Shown: one piece after another, positions 33,869 to 42,506 of the stretch
Layout of the letters: the number at the start of each line of letters is the position of its first letter
How positions within the stretch are numbered: the first letter of the stretch is position 1
From: an uncultured Fretibacterium sp.
GTDB taxonomy: Bacteria > Synergistota > Synergistia > Synergistales > Aminobacteriaceae
Direction of reading: 5' to 3'
NCBI GenBank assembly: GCA_937911045.1
Contig: CALEPX010000093.1
Coordinates: 1 to 56,755, forward strand
DNA: 56,755 nt
Notes under the pieces: model-generated
The model's database searches: none
What the model was told of the DNA's origin: nothing
What the model saw: the letters and a program-made list of their open reading frames with translations, nothing else
Made by a program: the position numbers and the translations under genes

Positions 33869-36173
33869 CGGATTTACGCCGCCTGCGTTTCTTAGGTTTG
33901 TCGCTCTGAGGTGTCATCGAGCCTAACGAAGCATATGCCGAACCTCCGTAGCCGAAACCAGCTCGTCCTGAATAACCGCGTTCACGTGCAACCAGTGCGT
34001 TAATCAAATTCTCACGTTCACGTTCTTCGGGCAGCGCATAGCCTAATCCGACAGCTTTGACTTTGTTCTCGTTTGCTAACACTCTGCGTCGCGATAAATT
34101 CGCACGTCCCTGATCATCGATTTCTTTCACCATAACGATTACGTTGTCACCAGGTTTGAACACGTCCTCGATTCTGGGAACACGTGTCGTACTGACTTCG
34201 CTGACATGAAGCAAGCCTTCTTTGCCGGGCAGACACTCAACAAATGCGCCGAAATTCGAGAGCTTCGTGACAACTCCGTAATAAATATCTCCGACTTGCA
34301 ATTCGCGAGTTAATGCCAAAACAACTTCGTGAGCTTCTTCGACCTGAGCTGCTGTTGCGCCCGAGATTGAAATTGTGCCGTCGTCTTCGATATTCATTTT
34401 TACGTCGAATTTCTGAGTGATTCCGCGGACAACTTTTCCGCCAGCACCGATTACTTCGCGGATTTTGTCCGGGTCAATCATGAACGTGATAATTCTCGGA
34501 GCATTCTCAGATAACGGCTTCGGCTCAGGAATCGCAGCGTACATTTTGTCGAGAATCTGCATTCGGGCTTTGCGCGCCTGATTGAGAGCCTGTTCAAGAA
34601 TTTCACGAGTGATTCCACCTGCTTTGTTGTCCATCTGGAGAGCCGTCACACCGTTACGTGTGCCAGCAACTTTGAAGTCCATATCACCGTAATGATCTTC
34701 GAGCCCCTGAATGTCAGTCAGGATTTGAACTCTCTCGCCCTCTTTTATCAAGCCCATCGCGATACCTGCAACGTGACACTTAATCGGCACACCAGCCTGC
34801 ATCATCGAGAGACTTCCGCCGCAAATACTCGCCTGTGAACTAGATCCGTTAGATTCCAGAATATCCGAGACGATTCGAATCACGTACGGGAAATCTTCTT
34901 CGGGAGGAACCACTGGTAATAACGCGCGCTCAGCTAATGCTCCGTGACCAATTTCTCGACGACCCGGACCTCTCATGGGTCTGACTTCTCCGACTGAATA
35001 CGGCGGAAAATTGTAATGCAGAATGAATCTCTTCGCAGGTTCGTTGAGTTTAATACCGTCCTGAACCTGATCATCTTCTCCGACCATGCCCAAAGTCGTT
35101 ACGGCTAATGATTGCGTCTCGCCGCGAGTGAATAATGCTGACCCGTGAACTTTTGGCAGCAAGCCGATCTCACAAGTTATTTTCCGGATCTCGTCCATAG
35201 CGCGCCCGTCAACACGAATGCCCTCGTTGAGAATAATCGCCCTCATAATATCACGGACACGCGAGTCTATATAAAGCGAAATGTATTCTTCGTTCTCAGG
35301 ATTTTCATCGAAAGTTTCTTTGAAGTGTTCAAGAGCAGATGTCTTGATAGCTTCGATTTCTTTGTCACGCGGTTTCTTGTCGGCAATTCGTACGGCTATG
35401 TCAATTCCAGGATCGCAGTTCTCACGAATCCAGCTTTCGATTTCGGGTTTCGGCTCGGGTAACGTGATTTCGAGTTCAGGCTTTCCGATTTCGGCTTTCA
35501 TTTGCAGTATCAACGCGATAATTTTCCTGATTTCAGAATGAGCCAGTTCCAGCGCATCAACCAGAATTTCCTCGGAGACTTCGTATGAACCTGATTCGAC
35601 CATTGTGATCCCGTCATTATGACCCGCGACGATCAAGTTCAGAGCCGATTCTGACATTTGCGCCTCAGTCGGGTTGACGATTAATTTGCCGTCGATTAAG
35701 CCAATCCTCACAGCTCCAACAGGTCCGCCCCAAGGTATCCCTGAAATTGCCAGAGCAGCAGAAGCTCCGTTTATACCCAGAACATTTGGCGGATAAACCT
35801 GATCCATCGCTAAGACCATATTCACAACATGAATTTCGTTACGCATTGAATCATTAAAGAGCGACCTGATTGAACGATCCGCAACTCGTGAACCCAGAAT
35901 TGCAGAATCCGAGGGTTTGCCTTCACGCTTGATAAATCCGCCGGGGATTTTTCCAGCAGCATAATATCTCTCTTCGAAATCGACGGTTAACGGGAAGAAA
36001 TCGATCCCGGTTCTTGGCTTGTCATTCATGCACGCTGTACTCAGAATTACAGTCTCACCGTTTGAAGCGAGTACAGCTCCGTTAGCTTGTTTAGCAACTT
36101 TACCCGTTTTGAAAATCAGTGGCATTTCGCCGCTCATGACTGAGTAAATTTTCTCTTGAGTATCCTGTTCCAA
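33858..36173 (-). CDS. pnp: Polyribonucleotide nucleotidyltransferase (PNPase)
   Basis: 3'-to-5' phosphorolytic exonuclease of RNA turnover. Two RNase PH domains (about 10-220 and 310-540) flank a helical linker, followed by KH (ITFMIDPDKIREVIGAGGKVV) and S1 (GDIYYGVVTKLSNFGAFVE) domains. A C-terminal tail of about 70 residues, rich in Gly and Tyr and ending in Lys/Arg, extends beyond the usual length of about 700. TTG 36173 was chosen, about 10 bases after GGAGGGA; the frame is open upstream to 36206 but the extra residues lack similarity to PNPase. dut follows in the same transcript. Confidence 0.96.
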   Translation of the reverse strand: MEQDTQEKIYSVMSGEMPLIFKTGKVAKQANGAVLASNGETVILSTACMNDKPRTGIDFFPLTVDFEERYYAAGKIPGGFIKREGKPSDSAILGSRVADRSIRSLFNDSMRNEIHVVNMVLAMDQVYPPNVLGINGASAALAISGIPWGGPVGAVRIGLIDGKLIVNPTEAQMSESALNLIVAGHNDGITMVESGSYEVSEEILVDALELAHSEIRKIIALILQMKAEIGKPELEITLPEPKPEIESWIRENCDPGIDIAVRIADKKPRDKEIEAIKTSALEHFKETFDENPENEEYISLYIDSRVRDIMRAIILNEGIRVDGRAMDEIRKITCEIGLLPKVHGSALFTRGETQSLAVTTLGMVGEDDQVQDGIKLNEPAKRFILHYNFPPYSVGEVRPMRGPGRREIGHGALAERALLPVVPPEEDFPYVIRIVSDILESNGSSSQASICGGSLSMMQAGVPIKCHVAGIAMGLIKEGERVQILTDIQGLEDHYGDMDFKVAGTRNGVTALQMDNKAGGITREILEQALNQARKARMQILDKMYAAIPEPKPLSENAPRIITFMIDPDKIREVIGAGGKVVRGITQKFDVKMNIEDDGTISISGATAAQVEEAHEVVLALTRELQVGDIYYGVVTKLSNFGAFVECLPGKEGLLHVSEVSTTRVPRIEDVFKPGDNVIVMVKEIDDQGRANLSRRRVLANENKVKAVGLGYALPEERERENLINALVARERGYSGRAGFGYGGSAYASLGSMTPQSDKPKKRRRRKSDGE

Positions 36174-36209
36174 AATTATTATTTCCCTCCGTAAACTTAT
36201 TCGCAATAA

Positions 36210-36238
36210 TTATACACACCTAAATCTGTTAATATAAT
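36210..36238 (+). promoter_or_regulatory. Candidate promoter of the hydrogenase gene
   Basis: A perfect TATAAT at 36233-36238, 17 bases after TTATAC at 36210-36215 (weak -35). Transcription would begin near 36245, upstream of the inverted repeat. Confidence 0.5.
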
Positions 36239-36250
36239 CTCAAAATTTCA

Positions 36251-36277
36251 GATTTGCGAATTGCAGGTTCGCGAATC
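36251..36277. promoter_or_regulatory. 10-bp inverted repeat in the hydrogenase leader
   Basis: GATTTGCGAA (36251-36260) and TTCGCGAATC (36268-36277) pair perfectly, with one G-U, around seven bases. It lies just after the predicted transcription start and 23 bases before the gene. It may be an operator or a leader hairpin. It lacks a T run, so it is not a terminator. Confidence 0.45.
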
Positions 36278-36300
36278 ATTTAAGAGAGGGGAAATTCTGA

Positions 36301-37818
36301 ATGAGTATGCGAGGTATTCACACGTCCATAAACGATATTCGGCGCAAGATTTTCACGGAAGTTGCGAGATTATCGTATAACTATCCGGAGAATGATTTGT
36401 CCGAGATGGATTTGTCTCCGTATAAAATAATTCCCGGGGAAATTTCGACGTATCGAGAGAGCGTGTTTCTTGAGCGTGCGATTATTGCTGAGAGAATGCG
36501 TCTTGCTATGGGATTGCCGCTGCGAAAAGCGAGTGAACATGCTCCTGTTTCGTTCGGTGCTGAAGAATGCGTTCACCCGGAAAAATATTATCAGCCGCCG
36601 TTGATAAACATAATCACATTTGCGTGTCATGCGTGCCCGGATAATAAAGTTCGCGTAACGGATCAGTGTCAGGGCTGCCTAGCGCGTCCGTGTTCACAAG
36701 TCTGTCCGAAAGGCGCGATTTATTTTCAGAACAGCAGAGCTCACATCGACGAGACAAAATGCGTTAAATGCGGCAAGTGTATGAGCGTGTGTCAGTACGG
36801 CGCGATTTTGCGAATGGAAAGACCGTGTGCAGTTGCGTGCGGTATGAAAGCGATTCGCAGTGACGAGTACGGGCGTGCGGAAATTGATCAGGATAAGTGC
36901 GTGAGTTGCGGAATGTGTCTGGCGAATTGTCCGTTCGGCGCGATTGCTGACAAGGCGCAAATATTCCAGTGTATTCAGGCGATTAAGAGTGATGTTCCAG
37001 TTTTTGCGGCGATTGCTCCTGCAGTTGCTGGACAGTTTGGGAAGGATCTTGGTCCGGAGAAAATGCGAGCTGCGTTCCGAAAGCTGGGATTTTACGAAGT
37101 CGTTGAAGTTGCAATCGGTGCGGATTTGTGTACGTTGCAGGAAGCTGAAGACTTTGTGAAAGAAGTTCCGGAGAAATTGCCGTTTATGGGGACGTCATGT
37201 TGTCCGGCGTGGTCGGTTATGGCGAAACGCGAATTTCCGAAATATGCCGAGTGTATCAGCATGGCGTTGACTCCTATGGTTTTGACGGGACGCTTAATCA
37301 AGAAAGAATACCCGAATTGCAAAGTTGCGTTCATTGGTCCGTGTGCAGCGAAGAAACTTGAGGCCAGTCGCAGGTCGATCCGCAGTGATGTAGATTTCGT
37401 TCTGACATTCGAAGAAGTTTTGGGAATGTTCGAGGCTAAGGGCGTAGATTTTGCGTCACTTGACAGTATGCCTGTGCCAAATTCAGCGAGTGCGGACGGT
37501 CGAGGTTTTTCGGTCAGCGGCGGAGTTGCGAATGCTGTCGTGAATTGCATAAAACACACTCACCCGGAACTTGACGTAAAAGTCGAACATGCTGAAGGTC
37601 TGAACGATTGCCGTAAAATGATGCAGCGTGCGAAGGCTGGATTGCTGAACGGATACTTGTTGGAAGGCATGGCGTGTCCGGGAGGCTGTATCGGAGGAGC
37701 TGGGACTGTCGAATTAATTCCACAAGCTGCTGCGGAAGTTGCGAAGTTCAAGAAAAATTCCGAACGTGCGCATTCATACGAGAGCAATTACTCAAGCGTT
37801 TTGCCCGAACTCGAATAA
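36301..37818 (+). CDS. Monomeric [FeFe] hydrogenase, group B-like
   Basis: A 505-residue iron-only hydrogenase, producing or consuming H2 with ferredoxin. The N-terminal 200 residues contain several ferredoxin-type clusters: a Cys-rich segment around CHACPDNK and CQGCLARPCSQVCP, then CVKCGKCMSVC and CVSCGMCLANCP. The H-cluster domain has L1 FMGTSCCPAWSVM, L2 IGPCAAKKLEA and L3 EGMACPGGCIGGAGT. L2 with GPCxAKKLE instead of MPCxxKxxE and L3 GGAGT instead of GGGQP are typical of the little-studied group B. Maturases HydE, HydF and HydG must be encoded elsewhere. It is expressed alone, after a candidate promoter and inverted repeat, and is followed by a two-way terminator. Confidence 0.93.
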   Translation: MSMRGIHTSINDIRRKIFTEVARLSYNYPENDLSEMDLSPYKIIPGEISTYRESVFLERAIIAERMRLAMGLPLRKASEHAPVSFGAEECVHPEKYYQPPLINIITFACHACPDNKVRVTDQCQGCLARPCSQVCPKGAIYFQNSRAHIDETKCVKCGKCMSVCQYGAILRMERPCAVACGMKAIRSDEYGRAEIDQDKCVSCGMCLANCPFGAIADKAQIFQCIQAIKSDVPVFAAIAPAVAGQFGKDLGPEKMRAAFRKLGFYEVVEVAIGADLCTLQEAEDFVKEVPEKLPFMGTSCCPAWSVMAKREFPKYAECISMALTPMVLTGRLIKKEYPNCKVAFIGPCAAKKLEASRRSIRSDVDFVLTFEEVLGMFEAKGVDFASLDSMPVPNSASADGRGFSVSGGVANAVVNCIKHTHPELDVKVEHAEGLNDCRKMMQRAKAGLLNGYLLEGMACPGGCIGGAGTVELIPQAAAEVAKFKKNSERAHSYESNYSSVLPELE

Positions 37819-37852
37819 TCGTAAATTTGCGGCATAAATCCGGGCATGAAAA

Positions 37853-37892
37853 AATACTCTGTCGGATCGGTTTGTGATTCGGCGGAGTATTT
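37853..37892. terminator. Bidirectional terminator between hydrogenase and zinc-ribbon genes
   Basis: ATACTCTGTCGGA (37855-37867) and TCGGCGGAGTAT (37878-37890) form a stem with one mismatch/bulge. T runs flank both sides: six on the minus strand (A run at 37849-37854) and four on the plus strand. It serves both converging genes. Confidence 0.7.
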
Positions 37893-37901
37893 TCGCGTGG
37901 A

Positions 37902-38168
37902 TTATTCGTTGCCGGCTTCTGCTTCAGATGCTTTGTTTAGCGCGCAGGTGATGCACTCTTCGTCTTTGTGATGTTTCGTGCCGCAGACGGGGCATGTTAC
38001 CCAAACTTCTTTCTCATTCTCGTGTTCGAACAGGAAAATTCGCTGGCATTGCGGGCAGGTGTAAATATCGGTGTGGAAACGATTGCGTGCCAGAGGACTT
38101 CCCATAGCGTAACCGTCAGATTTAGTTTTGAGCGCGACATTGCAAACGGGACATATTTTCGACGACAT
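37902..38168 (-). CDS. Small zinc-ribbon protein
   Basis: An 88-residue soluble protein with four Cys-x2-Cys pairs: CPVC near the start, CPQC in the middle, CPVC and CITC near the end, likely binding two zinc ions. The middle has a short aromatic/acidic stretch (FLFEHENEKEVW). AAAGGAG precedes the ATG at 38168. Family and function are not recognised; such small rubredoxin-like or ribbon proteins often bind nucleic acid or redox partners. It is located between a hydrogenase and the aroD gene, but the terminator separates it from the hydrogenase. Confidence 0.7.
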   Translation of the reverse strand: MSSKICPVCNVALKTKSDGYAMGSPLARNRFHTDIYTCPQCQRIFLFEHENEKEVWVTCPVCGTKHHKDEECITCALNKASEAEAGNE

Positions 38169-38218
38169 GATTATGATTTCTCCTTTGCGATTTTAATATG
38201 TAATGCGAAATTTTGCGA

Positions 38219-38983
38219 TTAATTGCTTGCTGTGTGAATGAGTGTGAGTGTGTCTTTGAGAGCCTTCACCTGAATTTGCCCTGGTGCGGAGACTTGACCG
38301 GCAGCTCCGAACGTCATACACGATCCGGATAATTCACACGCCATGCGACTGACCATGCCTTTCGCTCCCATTGAGATTGTCAGGAAAGGTCTGTCTGAGT
38401 AATTCGTCTTGAACTCGACAGAAGCAGCCAAGAGCGTAACGACATCGGAATCATTCTGTGGCATAACGGCGATTTTCGGGACATCTGCACCAGCGTCCTG
38501 TGCACGTTTGAGAGTGTTGTAAATCTCGCTTTGAGACGGAGTAGCTTTGAAATCATGTTTCGAGCCAACGACCAGACAGCCGGCTTTGTGAATGGCATCG
38601 AAGTTCTTTTTCTCAAATTCCGGCGTCAAAATCATTTCTACGTCAACGAGATCAGCTTTGCCACTCTCGGCGACGGCGATATTTGTGCGAGTGTAATCTT
38701 CCGGTGACGGTGCAACTTCTCCGCCTTCAGGGATTGTGCGTATCGTGAACAAAATCGGTGTTTCTCCCAAAACGTTCCGCAGTTCACTCAGAGTTTCGAG
38801 CATAACGTTCGTGTTGAACAAATCCTCGTAGAAATCCGCGCGCCACTCGACTAAATCGGCAGGGAGTTTTGTAATCTCAGAAGCTTTTTCGAGAATTTCG
38901 GCACGAGTTTTGGCTACGATTGGGACGATAGTTTTCGGGACACCGGCACCAAGTTCGATGTTGCGGATTTTTAAGGTGCGCAT
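38219..38983 (-). CDS. aroD: Type I 3-dehydroquinate dehydratase
   Basis: Third step of the shikimate pathway, dehydrating 3-dehydroquinate through a lysine Schiff base. The 254 residues have the PKTIVPIVAKT N-terminal motif of the AroD barrel, ADLVEWRADFYED with the substrate-binding Glu/Arg, VGSKHDF with catalytic His near residue 142, KIAVMPQND with the Schiff-base Lys, and the C-terminal MGAKGMVSRM segment. ATG 38983 follows an AGGAGGAATT site; the frame runs open upstream, but without a fitting ribosome site. Confidence 0.95.
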   Translation of the reverse strand: MRTLKIRNIELGAGVPKTIVPIVAKTRAEILEKASEITKLPADLVEWRADFYEDLFNTNVMLETLSELRNVLGETPILFTIRTIPEGGEVAPSPEDYTRTNIAVAESGKADLVDVEMILTPEFEKKNFDAIHKAGCLVVGSKHDFKATPSQSEIYNTLKRAQDAGADVPKIAVMPQNDSDVVTLLAASVEFKTNYSDRPFLTISMGAKGMVSRMACELSGSCMTFGAAGQVSAPGQIQVKALKDTLTLIHTASN

Positions 38984-39165
38984 TTGGTAAAATTCCTCCT
39001 GTGAAAAATTTTTTTGCTGAGTAAATATTAACACAAACGCATTTATAATATACTCGCGAATAAATTTAGAGTTCAAATAATTTCCCATCGTTTGGACATT
39101 TGGACGTTGGGACGAAAATCATAGATATAAATGCAAATTTCAAGATTATGGAGGATTGTTGCCTT

Positions 39166-41085
39166 TTGAGTGAAGTAAATGATAACAAGAACAAGAATGA
39201 GAAATCCCGGAGATTTTTCGGATTCGGCTTCCCGTTCACATCGAAGTCACAGTTACAGAACGTGCATGATTTGACGGTCAAGCAGCCCGTGAAGAAAGTT
39301 TCGGATGAATCTGAGAGCAAATCTGAGAACAAGTCTGAGAGCAAACCCGTGAAGAATCACACGAAGTCACGCGCTTCAAAAGAACATTTGAGTTTCATTC
39401 CCTTGGGCGGAGTCGGAGAGATTGGCAAGAACATGTACGTGGTCGAATATTGCGGCGAAATAATCGTGATCGACTGCGGCATGAAATTCCCGGACAGCGA
39501 TTTGCCCGGAATAGATTATATTGTGCCGGATATTTCGTATTTAGAATCTAATCGCAGGAAAATTCACGCGATAATTATCACACACGGGCATGAAGATCAT
39601 ATCGGTGCTTTGCCGCATGTGCTGCCGAAATTGAACGTTCCGGTTTATGCGACGAAATTAACGCTGGGATTTATCAGGAGCAAATTTCAGGATGACGTGC
39701 CGAATTTCAGACCCGATTTGCGTGAGGTAAAAGCTGGCGAAATTCTCGAACTCGGGAGCTTCAAGATAAGATTTATAGCCGTAGCGCATTCGATTCCGGA
39801 TGGAGTTGCGCTTTCGATTGAGACACCGATGGGACGAATAGTTCACACTGGAGATTTCAAGCTTGATTCGACACCGGTTGACGGCAGAATAACGGATTAC
39901 GGAGCATTCGCCGAAGAAGGTGACAAAGGAGTTTTGCTTTTAAGTTCGGATTCGACAAATGCAGAGCGCAAAGGCTTCACCCCGTCCGAGAAAAGTCTCA
40001 CGCCGACGATTGAGCAATTATTCAGGACTTACAGGTCGAAACGCATAATAATTTCACTTTTCGCGAGCAATATTCACAGGATTCAGCAGGTCATGGATAC
40101 AGCAGCAAAGTTCAATCGCAAAGTCGCGTTACTCGGACGCAGCATGATAAGATTCATAGAGATTGCGCTGGAACTGGGATATTTGCATATTGATTCAAAG
40201 ACCGTTATTCAAATCGAAGACGCATGTAAATTCACGGATAATCAGATTATAATTCTCACAACGGGAAGTCAGGGAGAGCAGTTTTCCGGATTAGTCACGA
40301 TGAGCAAGGGCGAGAACAAAACTGTCACACTGGGAGATCATGACGCAGTGTTTTTCCTGTCGACGATAATTCCCGGCAATGAGAAATTAGTATATAGCAT
40401 GATTAACAGGTTATTTGCGCTTGGCTGCGAAGTTGTGTACGAACAATCACGTAATATACATGCCTCAGGACACGCTTCGAGCGAAGAGTTAAAAATAATC
40501 TTGAATCTGGTAAAGCCGCAATATTTTGTGCCGATTCATGGCGAGTACAGGCATTTGACACGACATTCTCAACTGGCTCAGGAGACCGGAATTTCCCAGA
40601 GACGTATATTCATAATGTCAAACGGAGACGCTCTGACCTTCAGCAGGAACGCAGCTCCCAAACGCAGGCATCAAGTCAAGACCGGAGCAGTTCTGGTTGA
40701 TAATAACGCCGTAAGCGGTATCAAGTATGACGTGATTAAAGAACGCCGGGAACTTGCGGAAGATGGCGTATTAACAGTTTCGGTTACGATTGATGAGCGC
40801 GGAAATCTTGTTGCGCCTGTTGCGATTGAGACGCATGGAGTATTTATCCCGGATGATTCGAAGGGCGTGTTCAGCGAGTTGTATTTGGCAGCAGAGAGAG
40901 CCGTGAAAGAAAATTCCGGCAGACGCGTAAATCCAGAATCATTGCGAAAAGTTTTGAAGGCGCGTATTCGAGATATTCTGCGCAAGAGAAATTCGTCATT
41001 TGCTGTGATAATCCCGATAGTGTCGATTTGCAAATCTGATTATGACAGGGATGCGTCGTTTGAGAAAGAATTTTTTAGGGAGTGA
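39166..41085 (+). CDS. rnj: Ribonuclease J
   Basis: Metallo-beta-lactamase/beta-CASP ribonuclease with endo- and 5'-exonuclease activity. The core begins around LSFIPLGGVGEIGKNMYVVE. The metal site is HGHEDHIGA; further His/Asp ligands are in VAHSIPDGVAL and VHTGDFKLD, and beta-CASP motifs occur in IISLFASNIHR and NIHASGHAS, followed by FVPIHGEYRHL. The C-terminal region is complete. There is an added N-terminal tail of about 75 residues, with Ser, Glu and Lys repeats. The start is uncertain: TTG 39166 lies 11 bases after GGAGG, while ATG 39148 overlaps it and an ATG at 39100 has no site. It heads the uppP-maf-KAS run. Confidence 0.93.
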   Translation: MSEVNDNKNKNEKSRRFFGFGFPFTSKSQLQNVHDLTVKQPVKKVSDESESKSENKSESKPVKNHTKSRASKEHLSFIPLGGVGEIGKNMYVVEYCGEIIVIDCGMKFPDSDLPGIDYIVPDISYLESNRRKIHAIIITHGHEDHIGALPHVLPKLNVPVYATKLTLGFIRSKFQDDVPNFRPDLREVKAGEILELGSFKIRFIAVAHSIPDGVALSIETPMGRIVHTGDFKLDSTPVDGRITDYGAFAEEGDKGVLLLSSDSTNAERKGFTPSEKSLTPTIEQLFRTYRSKRIIISLFASNIHRIQQVMDTAAKFNRKVALLGRSMIRFIEIALELGYLHIDSKTVIQIEDACKFTDNQIIILTTGSQGEQFSGLVTMSKGENKTVTLGDHDAVFFLSTIIPGNEKLVYSMINRLFALGCEVVYEQSRNIHASGHASSEELKIILNLVKPQYFVPIHGEYRHLTRHSQLAQETGISQRRIFIMSNGDALTFSRNAAPKRRHQVKTGAVLVDNNAVSGIKYDVIKERRELAEDGVLTVSVTIDERGNLVAPVAIETHGVFIPDDSKGVFSELYLAAERAVKENSGRRVNPESLRKVLKARIRDILRKRNSSFAVIIPIVSICKSDYDRDASFEKEFFRE

Positions 41086-41091
41086 GCGTGA

Positions 41092-41913
41092 ATGATTTTT
41101 GATATTCAGATATTTGTGTTGGGATTAGTTCAGGGAATTTGCGAGTTTTTGCCGATTAGCAGTTCCGGGCATTTAGCGTTGTTGCAGCATTTTTTCGGAT
41201 TTGGCGATTTGGGCGAGAATCTTGTTGCGTTTGACTTGTTGCTGCATTGTGCGACGGTGCTGGTAATCCTGATATATTTCCGTGCGAGGATTTTGCGTGT
41301 GATTTGCGATTGGCTTTGCGGCTGGTTTTCGCAAGAGAAGCGTAAATCTTGGGGCTGGGCGTATGCTTGGCAGATAATCATTGCGACGTTCATGACCGGA
41401 TTAATTGGCTTGCCGTTGAGAAAAATCGTTGACGCAATGTCTGGTTCACCGTTAGCAGTCGGCTGCGGATTAATTTTCACGGCGATTGTGCTGTCATTTT
41501 TGCCTGTGAGTTCGGATCGTCCTAGGAGTAAATCACTCTTTGCGGTTGCGTTGGCTGTAGGATTTGCGCAGGGTCTAGCAGTTTTGCCGGGAGTTTCGCG
41601 TTCTGGAATGACGATTGCTGCTGGGATATTAACGGGCTTGGGATTGAGTGAAGCGTTTGAATTTTCGTTTCTGGTCTCAGTGCCGGCGATTTTGGGAGCG
41701 TCGTTGCTGGAATTTCTGAAGCTGGTAAAGAATCCTGACGCGATATTTCTGCCAGACGGATATATTTGGGCGTGTGTGATTGCGTTTGTTTCGGGATTTG
41801 CTGCGTTGAATATCATGCGTAGACTTGTGTTGCTAGGCAAATGGGCGTATTTCGGATTATATTGCCTGGCAATCGGAGCTTCTGCGATTTTGTTTTCACT
41901 GGAGATATTCTAG
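41092..41913 (+). CDS. uppP: Undecaprenyl-diphosphatase
   Basis: Integral membrane phosphatase recycling undecaprenyl diphosphate to the monophosphate carrier used for peptidoglycan and surface glycan synthesis; overexpression gives bacitracin resistance. 273 residues with eight or so helices, the catalytic loop GICEFLPISSSGHLAL, and the second motif PGVSRSGMT. It begins 6 bases after the RNase J stop with TAGGGAG upstream, and ends 2 bases before maf. Confidence 0.97.
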   Translation: MIFDIQIFVLGLVQGICEFLPISSSGHLALLQHFFGFGDLGENLVAFDLLLHCATVLVILIYFRARILRVICDWLCGWFSQEKRKSWGWAYAWQIIIATFMTGLIGLPLRKIVDAMSGSPLAVGCGLIFTAIVLSFLPVSSDRPRSKSLFAVALAVGFAQGLAVLPGVSRSGMTIAAGILTGLGLSEAFEFSFLVSVPAILGASLLEFLKLVKNPDAIFLPDGYIWACVIAFVSGFAALNIMRRLVLLGKWAYFGLYCLAIGASAILFSLEIF

Positions 41914-41915
41914 CC

Positions 41916-42506
41916 ATGAGAGTTATACTTGCTTCAGGAAGTCCGCGTCGTTCGGAAATTTTGCGCGAATTGGGATTTGACTTCGAGATTCACAAACCTG
42001 AAATTGACGAGACAAGACTTGCGAATGAATCTCCGGAGAATTTATGCCTGAGATTATCTCGATTGAAAGCTCAGAGTGTTGCGAGAGATTTTGCGAATGA
42101 ACTTGTGATTGCAGCCGACACGATTGTAGTGATAGATTGCGAAATTCTTGGGAAACCGAAAGATAAATCCGATGCGCTCCGAATGCTTAGAAAACTTCAG
42201 GGACGTGAGCACGAAGTCATGACGGGACTATCGATTTGCGAATCCGGGAAAATAATCTCGTGTGTTGAACATTCGTTTGTGAAATTCCGAGACTTGAGTG
42301 ATTCTGAAATGCGTGCGTATATCTCGACCAATGAAGGCGATGATAAAGCCGGAGCTTATGCAGTTCAGGGGAAAGGCGCGTTCTTAATCGAACAAGTTCG
42401 CGGAGATTTTCATAACGTTGTTGGCTTGCCGATATTTAGACTTGGGAAAATGCTTGAGAAATTCGGCTATGATTTTGCGTTTTGCGTTACAGGAGGGAAT
42501 TTGTGA
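41916..42506 (+). CDS. maf: Maf-like nucleoside triphosphate pyrophosphatase
   Basis: Hydrolyses non-canonical or modified nucleoside triphosphates. The N-terminus MRVILASGSPRRSEILRE is the family signature. VIAADTIVVID holds the catalytic Asp, and the following GKPKD, EHEVMTGLSI and DKAGAYAVQGKGAFLIE segments are typical. 196 residues. The start at ATG 41916 is just after the uppP stop, although the open frame reaches back into uppP. Its stop overlaps the next start by one base. Confidence 0.95.
   Translation: MRVILASGSPRRSEILRELGFDFEIHKPEIDETRLANESPENLCLRLSRLKAQSVARDFANELVIAADTIVVIDCEILGKPKDKSDALRMLRKLQGREHEVMTGLSICESGKIISCVEHSFVKFRDLSDSEMRAYISTNEGDDKAGAYAVQGKGAFLIEQVRGDFHNVVGLPIFRLGKMLEKFGYDFAFCVTGGNL

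Noticed and set aside
36251..36277. Rex operator upstream of the hydrogenase
   Set aside because: The repeat has a 7-base spacer and TTGCGAA arms, unlike the usual TTGTGAA-N4-TTCACAA; kept only as an unassigned inverted repeat.
41130..41840. 236-residue minus-strand ORF
   Set aside because: Antisense to uppP, whose motifs are clear; composition is unlike a real protein.
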